In this document: in pieces, positions 7,828 through 12,956 of the stretch | Layout: each line of letters begins with the position of its first letter | Position numbering within the stretch: position 1 is the stretch's first letter | DNA from: BS750m-G62 sp964577175 | GTDB taxonomy: Bacteria > Planctomycetota > Phycisphaerae > FEN-1346 | DNA: 12,956 nt | Assembly: GCA_964577175.1 (NCBI GenBank) | Contig: CAZNYC010000118.1 | Location: forward strand, 1-12,956 | Reading direction: 5' to 3' | Made by a program: the position numbers and the translations under genes | The notes under the pieces: model-generated | Database searches by the model: none | Seen by the model: the letters and a program-made list of their open reading frames with translations, nothing else | Told to the model about the DNA's origin: nothing

Positions 7828-7859
7828 GTGCGCGGCGGGGACCTGTGCCGACCGCGCAC
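7828..7859. repeat. GTGCGCGG-family hairpin downstream of the second propeller gene
   Basis: GTGCGCGGCGG (7828-7838) pairs with CCG-A-CCGCGCAC (7848-7859), an 11-bp stem with one bulged A. It opens with the 12-mer GTGCGCGGCGGG also found at 4501 and 10958. It starts 18 bp after the stop codon, so it could also slow or end transcription, but there is no T-tract. Confidence 0.6.
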
Positions 7860-7875
7860 GAATCGGCGCCCGCGC

Positions 7876-7987
7876 GTGTGGCCCGGCCGGCTTGCCCGGC
7901 CGGGCGTCACCTCGGCCGGGGCGGGCTTTGCCCGGGTGAAGCCGGGAGGGCCTATCGACCCGGTTGGACAAGCCAACCGGGCCACAC
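7876..7987. repeat. Inverted pair of constant-loop hairpins
   Basis: Arm 1 (7876-7904) and the reverse complement of arm 2 (7959-7987) match at 24 of 29 positions. Each arm is itself a hairpin: GCCCGGCCGG-CTTGC-CCGGCCGGGC (7881-7905) and CCCGGTTGG-ACAAG-CCAACCGGG (7959-7981). Four of the five differences are CC/GG to TT/AA changes on paired positions, so pairing is kept. The segment between them contains the hairpin CGGGC-TTT-GCCCG (7922-7934). Confidence 0.65.
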
Positions 7988-8008
7988 CTGCGGCGCGGCG
8001 GGTGCGGA
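7954..8008 (+). repeat. 55-bp direct repeat, copy left of the gap
   Basis: It is identical over all 55 positions to 8109-8163 and ends exactly where the N run begins. It contains the hairpin CCCGGTTGG-ACAAG-CCAACCGGG. It is either a real tandem repeat or an assembly overlap. Confidence 0.85.
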
Positions 8009-8108
8009 NNNNNNNNNNNNNNNNNNNNNNNNNNNNNNNNNNNNNNNNNNNNNNNNNNNNNNNNNNNNNNNNNNNNNNNNNNNNNNNNNNNNNNNNNNNN
8101 NNNNNNNN
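8009..8108. other. Assembly gap of exactly 100 N
   Basis: One hundred unknown bases form a placeholder-sized gap. It is bounded on both sides by the same 55-bp sequence. The true distance and content are unknown. Confidence 0.98.
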
Positions 8109-8163
8109 ATCGACCCGGTTGGACAAGCCAACCGGGCCACACCTGCGGCGCGGCGGGTGCGGA
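8109..8163 (+). repeat. 55-bp direct repeat, copy right of the gap
   Basis: This is an exact copy of 7954-8008 beginning at the first base after the N run. Its last 20 bp form the -35/spacer part of a candidate promoter for the GH95 gene. Confidence 0.85.
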
Positions 8164-8172
8164 TGCTACTCT
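8143..8172 (+). promoter_or_regulatory. Weak candidate extended -10 promoter for the GH95 gene
   Basis: CTGCGG (8143-8148) is followed 21 nt from its first base by TG-C-TACTCT (8164-8172). This matches the layout of the candidate at 11025-11054. The -10 has only three consensus positions, so this rests mainly on the shared TGCTAC pattern. A small hairpin CCGGG-CAAAATA-CCCGG (8179-8195) would lie at or just after the start site. Confidence 0.25.
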
Positions 8173-8217
8173 GAAACGCCGGGCAAAATACCCGGACGGA
8201 AGCAGAGAAAAAAGACC

Positions 8218-8248
8218 TTGACAGCACGCGGGGGGGGGGGCGTACGGT
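8218..8248 (+). promoter_or_regulatory. Alternative candidate promoter with a poly-G spacer
   Basis: TTGACA (8218-8223) is a perfect -35 consensus. The best following -10 is TACGGT (8243-8248), with three of six consensus positions and a 19-bp spacer that contains eleven consecutive G (8230-8240). Loss of two G would give the ideal 17 bp. The weak -10 keeps confidence low. Confidence 0.25.
8230..8240 (+). repeat. Eleven-G homopolymer
   Basis: Eleven consecutive G lie 82 bp before the GH95 start codon, outside the coding region. A tract of this length is prone to slippage and also to sequencing error. Confidence 0.8.
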
Positions 8249-8267
8249 CCATAAACTGTAAGGTCTG

Positions 8268-8289
8268 CTTGGCGTCGCGTGACGCCGAG
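8268..8289 (+). repeat. Leader hairpin upstream of the GH95 gene
   Basis: CTTGGCGTC (8268-8276) pairs with GACGCCGAG (8281-8289) around GCGT, nine pairs including one T-G wobble. It ends 20 bp before the ribosome binding site, so it could affect message stability or be a dispersed repeat. Confidence 0.45.
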
Positions 8290-8309
8290 GACGCTAAACA
8301 AGTACAAGC

Positions 8310-8315
8310 AAGGAG
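8310..8315 (+). promoter_or_regulatory. Ribosome binding site that fixes the GTG start of the GH95 gene
   Basis: AAGGAG ends 7 nt before GTG at 8323. The reading frame stays open upstream through the N gap, so this site and the lipoprotein signal just after the GTG decide the start. Confidence 0.75.
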
Positions 8316-8322
8316 ACCCGCC

Positions 8323-10740
8323 GTGACTCGCTGCACGTTGCTGTGCCTGTGTATCCTTCTGAGCGCCTGCGCCCTCGCCCCCGCCGCCGGCCGCCTCGTC
8401 CGCCGCACCGAGTACACGAAGAACGGCACGCAGCCGCCCATCGACTACGGCCGGGCCACGATCGAGGGCGCCGACGAGGTCCGGGCGCCCGACGCCAAAT
8501 GGATCCTCTGGTACCGCACGCCCGCCAAGGACTGGACCGCCGCCCTCCCCCTCGGCAACGGCCACATGGGCGCCATGGTCTACGGCGGGGCGGACGTGGA
8601 GCGCATCCAGTTCAACCAGGACACCCTCTGGACCGGACAGCCGCAGGACTACCAGCACCCCGGCGCCGCCGAGTACCTGCCGCAGATCCGCGAACTCCTC
8701 TTCGCCGGCAAGCAGCGCGAGGCCGAGCAACTGGCATCCAGGCACTTCATGAGCCGGCCGCTGCGGCAGGAATCGTACCAGCCGTTCGGCGACCTCGTCC
8801 TGGAGTTCCCCGAGGCGCACCGGACGGTCCGCGGCTACCGGCGCTGGCTGGACCTGGACAAGGCCACGGCCCGCGTCGCGTACGAGGCCGACGGCGTCCG
8901 GTACGAGCGGGAGGTGATCGCGAGTTACCCGGACCGCGTCGTCGCCGTCCACCTGGCGGCCGGGGAGAAAGGCGCCCTCTCGTTCGACGCACGGCTCCTC
9001 TCGCCGCACGTCGAACACGAACTCGTCCGCGTGGCGGGCGACACGCTGGCCCTCCGCGGCCGGGTGACGCACACCGCCCGGACGGGCACGCCCAGCCAAC
9101 TGCGGTTCGAGGCCCGCCTCCTCGCCCGCACGGACGGCGGCACCGTCGAGGTCGCCGACGGCGCGGTGCACGTCAAGGACGCCGACGAGGCCACCCTCAT
9201 CCTCACCGCGGCCACGAGTTACGTGAACTATGCGGACATCTCCGGCGACCCGTCGGCCCGGTGCGCCAAGGTCCTCGCGGACCTCGGCGAGAAGCCGTAT
9301 GTGGGCATTCTCGCCGACCACCAGGCGGATTACCGGGGCCTGTTCCGCCGCTGTCGCATCGACCTGGGCACGACCGACGCCGCGGGCAACGAGACCGACC
9401 GGCGCATCCGCGAGTTCAAGGACGGCGACGACCCGCACCTTGCCGCCCTCGCGTTCCAGTACGGGCGGTACATGATGATCGCGTGCAGCCGCCCCGGCAG
9501 CCAGCCCGCGAACCTCCAGGGCATCTGGAACCACAAGATGAACCCGCCGTGGGAATGCAAATATACCGTCAACATCAACACCGAGATGAACTACTGGCCG
9601 GCCGAACTGACCGGCCTCTCCGAATGCCACGAGCCCCTGTTCGACATGATCGAGGACTGCTCCGAGACGGGCGCCAAGACCGCCCGTACGTTCTACGATT
9701 GCCCCGGCTGGGTGCTGCACCACAACACGGAGATCTGGCGGGGCACGGCCCCGATCAACGCCTCGAACCACGGCATCTGGCCGACCGGCGGCGCCTGGCT
9801 CGCCCAGCACCTCTGGCTCCGCTACGCCTACACCGGCGACGAGGCGTTCCTCCGCGAGCGGGCGTACCCCATCCTGAAGAAGGCGGCCCTGTTCTTCACG
9901 GAGTTCCTTGTGGAGGACCCGGTGAACGACAAGGGCTGGCTGGTGAGCGGCCCGTCGAACTCGCCGGAGCGCGGCGGCCTGGTCATGGGACCCACGATGG
10001 ACCACCAGATCATCCGGAACCTCTTCGGCCACTGCATCGAGGCCGGCCGCATCCTCGGCGTCGACGAGGACTTCCGCGAGAAACTTATTGCCATGCGCAA
10101 GCGCATCGCGCCCAACCAGGTGGGCGGCGAGGGCCAACTCAAGGAGTGGCTCTACAAGGAGGCCCCGAAGACGGGCCACCGCCACGTCTCGCACCTGTGG
10201 GGGCTGCATCCGGGCACCGAGATCACCCGCCGCGGCACGCCCGACATCTGGAAGGCCGCCATGAAGAGCCTCCAGTTCCGCGGCGACGGCGGCACGGGGT
10301 GGTCCCGGGCCTGGAAGATCAACTTCTGGGCCCGCTTCGAGGACGGCGACCACGCCTACACGATGCTCGCCAACCTGCTCATCCCCGGCCACATGTACCC
10401 GAACCTCTTCGACGCCCACCCGCCGTTCCAGATAGACGGCAACTTCGGGGCCACGAGCGGCATCGCCGAGATGCTGCTGCAGAGCCACACGGGCGAGGTC
10501 CACCTGCTGCCCGCCCTGCCCTCCGCCTGGCCGGAGGGGAGCGTCAAGGGCCTCGGCGCCCGCGGGGCGTTCGGGGTCGACCTGGCGTGGAAGGGTGGCC
10601 GCCTGGCCGAGGCGACCATCCGCTCGAAGCGCGGCAACCCGTGCACGGTCCGTCTCGGCGAGAAGACGAAGACGTTCGAGACGAAGGCCGGCCGGCAGTA
10701 CCGCCTCGGCCCGGACCTCAAGGCGATCGAAATCGAGTAG
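8323..10740 (+). CDS. GH95 family glycosidase lipoprotein (alpha-L-fucosidase or alpha-L-galactosidase)
   Basis: This 805-residue protein belongs to glycoside hydrolase family 95, inverting enzymes that remove terminal alpha-L-fucosyl or alpha-L-galactosyl residues. The signal peptide ends in lipobox LSAC, so Cys16 should be lipidated and the enzyme membrane-anchored outside the cytoplasm. The N-terminal beta-sandwich begins at about residue 60, with ALPLGNG (74-80) and QDTLW. An (alpha/alpha)6 barrel covers about 340-715. The conserved NINTEMNYWPAE block supplies N417 and N419, SPE supplies the general acid E549, and QIDGNFG supplies D705. These correspond to N421, N423, E566 and D766 of Bifidobacterium bifidum AfcA (from memory). 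Two residues before N417 is Thr415. Characterised fucosidases have His there, while an alpha-L-galactosidase of the family has Thr, so L-galactose specificity is possible. Length is normal for the family and no catalytic residue is missing. The family call is firm; the substrate is not. Confidence 0.93.
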   Translation: MTRCTLLCLCILLSACALAPAAGRLVRRTEYTKNGTQPPIDYGRATIEGADEVRAPDAKWILWYRTPAKDWTAALPLGNGHMGAMVYGGADVERIQFNQDTLWTGQPQDYQHPGAAEYLPQIRELLFAGKQREAEQLASRHFMSRPLRQESYQPFGDLVLEFPEAHRTVRGYRRWLDLDKATARVAYEADGVRYEREVIASYPDRVVAVHLAAGEKGALSFDARLLSPHVEHELVRVAGDTLALRGRVTHTARTGTPSQLRFEARLLARTDGGTVEVADGAVHVKDADEATLILTAATSYVNYADISGDPSARCAKVLADLGEKPYVGILADHQADYRGLFRRCRIDLGTTDAAGNETDRRIREFKDGDDPHLAALAFQYGRYMMIACSRPGSQPANLQGIWNHKMNPPWECKYTVNINTEMNYWPAELTGLSECHEPLFDMIEDCSETGAKTARTFYDCPGWVLHHNTEIWRGTAPINASNHGIWPTGGAWLAQHLWLRYAYTGDEAFLRERAYPILKKAALFFTEFLVEDPVNDKGWLVSGPSNSPERGGLVMGPTMDHQIIRNLFGHCIEAGRILGVDEDFREKLIAMRKRIAPNQVGGEGQLKEWLYKEAPKTGHRHVSHLWGLHPGTEITRRGTPDIWKAAMKSLQFRGDGGTGWSRAWKINFWARFEDGDHAYTMLANLLIPGHMYPNLFDAHPPFQIDGNFGATSGIAEMLLQSHTGEVHLLPALPSAWPEGSVKGLGARGAFGVDLAWKGGRLAEATIRSKRGNPCTVRLGEKTKTFETKAGRQYRLGPDLKAIEIE

Positions 10741-10751
10741 CCCTGCAACGC

Positions 10752-10953
10752 TATTGAGGCCGGTAATTGTCATGTCGCAGGATGTCATTCTGAGGCCCCG
10801 CTCGCGGGGCCGAAGCATCTCGCCGTGCCAACGCGAAACGACAAAGACCAAGGCGAGATTCTTCGTCGCGGCCCGCCTTCGGCGGGTAAACTGCGCCGCT
10901 CCTCAGAATGACAACCGGGGAGCCGTGTCACATTTGATTTACCGGCCCCAATA
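10752..10953. mobile_element. Nested inverted-repeat element, outer frame (202 bp)
   Basis: TATTGAGGCCGGTAA (10752-10766) and TTACCGGCCCCAATA (10939-10953) are inverted copies with 14 of 15 matches. They enclose a second inverted-repeat element at 10783-10913. The left end lies 11 bp after the GH95 stop codon, so the structure would be at the 3' end of that message. No coding potential was seen. Confidence 0.6.
10783..10913. mobile_element. Inner MITE/REP-like element with CATTCTGAG termini (131 bp)
   Basis: TGTCATTCTGAGG (10783-10795) and CCTCAGAATGACA (10901-10913) are perfect inverted copies. Inside are the hairpin GGCCCCG-CTCG-CGGGGCC (starting 10794), an inner stem GAAGCATCTCGCC (10812-10824) with GGCGAGATTCTTC (10852-10864, 12 of 13 pairing), and CCCGCC-TTC-GGCGGG (10872-10886). 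Together they can fold as a cloverleaf. Dispersed repeats with TGTCATTCTGAG...CTCAGAATGACA ends occur in many bacterial genomes. Confidence 0.75.
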
Positions 10954-10957
10954 ACTC

Positions 10958-10991
10958 GTGCGCGGCGGGTCTCTGCAGGCGCCGCCCCGCC
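10958..10991. repeat. Degenerate GTGCGCGGCGGG hairpin
   Basis: It starts with the 12-mer GTGCGCGGCGGG shared with 4501 and 7828, followed by TCTC as expected for the family. The right arm is decayed, leaving only GGCGGG (10964-10969) to pair with CCCGCC (10986-10991). Confidence 0.45.
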
Positions 10992-11024
10992 CGGATCAGG
11001 GCGATCCGCTTCTCTCGCCGGGTG

Positions 11025-11054
11025 TTGCGGCGCCTCTCCGCCCTCTGCTACGAT
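11025..11054 (+). promoter_or_regulatory. Candidate extended -10 promoter for the oxidoreductase gene
   Basis: TTGCGG (11025-11030), an 18-bp spacer, then TACGAT (11049-11054) preceded by TG-C at 11046-11048. The -10 matches consensus at four of six positions with the extended TG, but the -35 matches only TTG. Transcription would begin near 11060, giving a leader of roughly 85 nt. Confidence 0.4.
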
Positions 11055-11147
11055 GGACGGTTGGCACGGTCCGCCCGCCGCCGTCGTCTCACCGCCCGGC
11101 GGCGGTCTGCACCAGACATCCGGATGGATCCGAACAGGGAGGACACC

Positions 11148-12179
11148 ATGGACCCGCTTCGTTTCGCCCTCGTCGGGACGGGGAACATCGCCGGCACGTA
11201 CGCGGCGGCGGTGGGCAAGGTCGACGAGGCCGCCATCGTCGGGGTGGTCTCGCGCGACGCCGACCGCGCCGACCGCTTCATCCAGGAGAACGATCTGGAG
11301 GCCGAGACCGCCACGGCCCTCGATGCCCTCGGCGCGGAAGTCGACGCCGTCATCCTGGCCACGCCCAACGGGCTGCACCACCAGGGCGCCGCCGAGGCCG
11401 CTCGCCTCGGCAAACACGTCCTTTCCGAGAAGCCGCTCGACGTGACGGCCGAGCGCATGGATCGCATGATCGCCGCTTGCCGCGACGCCGGCGTCCAACT
11501 CGGCACGGCCTACTTCCGCCGCACGCGCGAGAACAATCGCATCGTCAAACGGATGCTCGACGACGGCGCCTTCGGCCGCGTCTACGGCGCCGACCTGTCG
11601 CTGAAGGTCTACCGCCCGCAGGACTACTACGACAGCGGGGCCTGGCGCGGCACGTGGGACCTGGACGGCGGCGGGCCGTTCATGCAGCAGGGGTCGCACG
11701 ACATCGACCTGGCGTGCTGGCTCCTCGGCCGGCCGACCTCGGCCGTCGCCATGACCGCCCGCCTGGCCCACACCGGCATCGAGGTCGAGGACCACGGGGC
11801 GGCGGCGCTCGAACTCGCCGGCGGCGGCATCCTCTCCGTCGTCGCGAGCACCGTGGTGCGGCCGGGCTTCCCGCCGCGGCTGGACCTCTTCGCCGAGCGC
11901 GGCAGTCTGTCGATGGAGAACGACCGGATCACCTTCTGGGGCATGGAGGGGATGGAGGACCCCGGCGCGGCGCCGGAGGGCGAGCAGCACTCGGCCGCCG
12001 CCGGCGCCGCGGTCAAGGATACGAGCGGCCACGAGGCCGTCCTCCGCGACTTCGTGGAGGCGGTCCGCGAGAACCGCCCGCCCCTCGTGCCGCCCGCGTC
12101 GGCCCGCGTGGCGACCGACGTCATCCTGGCCATCTACCGCGCCGCCGCCGAGGGACACAAGGTCGAGGTGGCCGGCTGA
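11148..12179 (+). CDS. Gfo/Idh/MocA family NAD(P)-dependent oxidoreductase
   Basis: This 343-residue cytoplasmic dehydrogenase belongs to the family that oxidises or reduces sugars, inositols and related polyols with NAD(P). The ATG at 11148 follows AGGGAGGA (11136-11143) by 4 nt. The protein then enters its Rossmann fold directly with VGTGNIAG (residues 9-16), which makes the in-frame ATG at 11124 less likely. SEKPLDV carries the catalytic Lys95. GSHDIDL in the C-terminal domain carries His184 and Asp187, typical of the active site. Length is normal and there is no signal peptide. A sugar substrate connected with the upstream GH95 enzyme is possible, but 407 bp and a repeat element separate them, and family membership does not fix the substrate. 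Confidence 0.92.
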   Translation: MDPLRFALVGTGNIAGTYAAAVGKVDEAAIVGVVSRDADRADRFIQENDLEAETATALDALGAEVDAVILATPNGLHHQGAAEAARLGKHVLSEKPLDVTAERMDRMIAACRDAGVQLGTAYFRRTRENNRIVKRMLDDGAFGRVYGADLSLKVYRPQDYYDSGAWRGTWDLDGGGPFMQQGSHDIDLACWLLGRPTSAVAMTARLAHTGIEVEDHGAAALELAGGGILSVVASTVVRPGFPPRLDLFAERGSLSMENDRITFWGMEGMEDPGAAPEGEQHSAAAGAAVKDTSGHEAVLRDFVEAVRENRPPLVPPASARVATDVILAIYRAAAEGHKVEVAG

Positions 12180-12272
12180 ACGGCCGTTCCCGCCGCCTTA
12201 CCCACCGCCGGCCGCGACACGACCGCCCCGCCTGCCGCCTGCACCGTGCCTGCGCGAATTCTTCTTAGATCC

Positions 12273-12301
12273 TGGACATGCCAACCCTCAGGTGCTATAG
12301 T
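12273..12301 (+). promoter_or_regulatory. Sigma70-type promoter of the flavin-reductase-like gene
   Basis: TGGACA (12273-12278), an exact 17-bp spacer, and TATAGT (12296-12301) with an extended TG-C at 12293-12295. Both boxes match consensus at five of six positions. The start site should fall near 12308, giving a leader of about 50 nt. This AT-richer patch stands out from the GC-rich surroundings. Confidence 0.7.
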
Positions 12302-12356
12302 GTTTCCTCGCAGTAGCACGTCTATTCCATACTGTAGTGTATCTTTGGAGCCTCCG

Positions 12357-12866
12357 ATGCAGAAAGAGGTGTCATTCTCCGAGGCCAAGGCCCTGAAATA
12401 CCCCGAGCAGGTGGCCGTCGCCATCGCCCGCAGCGACCGGGACAAGTACAATCCGATTACGCTCGGATGGGCGATGCAGACCTCGCACGAGCCGCCGATG
12501 TGGGCCATCTCGGTCGGCCGGACCCGCTACTCGCTCCAGGTCATCCGGCAGGCGGGGGCGTTCGTCCTGGTCCTCCCGTCGGAGCGGCAGGAGAACGAGA
12601 CCCTCCTGTTCGGCACGCAGTCCGGGCGGGACGTCGACAAACTGGCCGAGACCGGTACGCGGACCCGCCCGGCCGCCCGCATCGACGGCGTCCTGCTCGA
12701 AGACGCCGTCGCCAACTTCGAGTGCCGCGTCGTCGGCGAAATGGAGAGCGGCGACCACGTCATCTTCGTGGGCGAGGTCCTGGCCTCGTACGTCAACGCG
12801 GCGCCGCTGAACCGCCTCTACACCGTCGCCCCGGGCCATCAACTGGCCGGCCTGCCGCGGGGATGA
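12357..12866 (+). CDS. Flavin reductase-like domain protein (FMN-binding split barrel)
   Basis: This 169-residue cytoplasmic protein resembles the flavin reductase / flavoredoxin family, whose split-barrel fold binds FMN and passes electrons from NAD(P)H or to partner proteins. Family-like features are NPITLGWAMQTS followed by PPMWAISVG (about residues 32-53), the segment predicted to hold flavin, then a GAFVLVLP strand and a C-terminal GDHVIFVGEV strand near 126-135. The ATG at 12357 is preceded by GGAG (12347-12350) at 6 nt. No signal peptide or membrane segment is visible. Its own promoter suggests independent transcription. The physiological partner cannot be inferred from the neighbours. 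Confidence 0.85.
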   Translation: MQKEVSFSEAKALKYPEQVAVAIARSDRDKYNPITLGWAMQTSHEPPMWAISVGRTRYSLQVIRQAGAFVLVLPSERQENETLLFGTQSGRDVDKLAETGTRTRPAARIDGVLLEDAVANFECRVVGEMESGDHVIFVGEVLASYVNAAPLNRLYTVAPGHQLAGLPRG

Positions 12867-12902
12867 GGCGGGCGCCTCGGGCCGCAATGTCCTCGCGCGT
12901 GC

Positions 12903-12925
12903 CACCGATTGCTCGTCAATCGGTG
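12903..12925. repeat. Hairpin after the flavin-reductase-like gene
   Basis: CACCGATTG (12903-12911) and CAATCGGTG (12917-12925) form a perfect 9-bp stem with loop CTCGT. It lies 36 bp past the stop codon, without a T-tract, so it is a weak terminator candidate. Loop size and the TTG/CAA apex resemble the hairpins near the assembly gap. Confidence 0.55.
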
Positions 12926-12941
12926 CCTCCGGATCGCAGCG

Positions 12942-12956
12942 CACGGATTGACAAGC
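12942..12956. repeat. Left half of a constant-loop hairpin cut by the window end
   Basis: CACGGATTG (12942-12950) is followed by ACAAG and C, the same apex and loop as the 7959-7981 hairpin. A right arm CAATCCGTG is predicted just beyond the window. Confidence 0.4.

Noticed and set aside
7828..8322. Upstream extension of the GH95 reading frame through the gap
   Set aside because: It runs through hairpins and N bases. The ribosome binding site and lipoprotein signal place the start at the GTG at 8323.
4843..10851. 2002-codon minus-strand open frame
   Set aside because: It spans two real + strand genes and the N gap, so it is an artefact of composition and unknown bases.
12903..12925. Intrinsic terminator
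   Set aside because: No T-tract follows the stem, and similar hairpins occur elsewhere as repeats. It is listed as a repeat instead.

Overview
This is a GC-rich, gene-sparse window with five complete protein genes, all on the + strand. They are separated by unusually long intergenic stretches packed with palindromes. Very large exported beta-propeller proteins beside a lipoprotein glycosidase and a Gfo/Idh/MocA oxidoreductase suggest a polysaccharide-degrading Planctomycetota-type bacterium. That is an inference from gene content, since no marker gene is present. A run of exactly 100 N shows that this is a draft or metagenome scaffold.

Layout: 1-234 carries several hairpins, including a pair of 28-bp palindromes. 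Gene 1 (235-4218) encodes a 1327-residue exported protein with a methyltransferase-like N-domain, two PQQ-type propeller regions and a LamG-type insertion. The 354-bp gap after it holds a 203-bp element with perfect 24-bp terminal inverted repeats, then a second copy of the palindrome pair. Gene 2 (4573-7809) is a 1078-residue paralogue without LamG. The next 513 bp are hairpin-rich and contain the assembly gap, flanked by an exact 55-bp duplication. Gene 3 (8323-10740, GTG start) is a GH95 lipoprotein with all its catalytic residues. A nested inverted-repeat element (10752-10953) follows. Gene 4 (11148-12179) is a cytoplasmic Gfo/Idh/MocA oxidoreductase. Gene 5 (12357-12866) is a flavin-reductase-like protein with its own good sigma70-type promoter. 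The last 90 bp hold another hairpin and half of one more.

Working together (inference): the two propeller proteins and the GH95 enzyme would act outside the cytoplasm. GH95 would release a terminal alpha-L-fucosyl or alpha-L-galactosyl residue, and the oxidoreductase could act on a sugar inside the cell. Spacing and separate promoters argue against one operon.

The most unusual signals are: (i) a 28-22-28 bp double-hairpin module at the same geometry upstream of both propeller paralogues; (ii) a 64-bp repeat lying in frame at the same inter-propeller position of both paralogues, about 94% identical there; (iii) two MITE-like elements with perfect terminal inverted repeats; (iv) hairpins that keep a constant loop while their stems change in compensating pairs; (v) methyltransferase-like domains in exported proteins, one lacking the usual acidic SAM-ribose residue.
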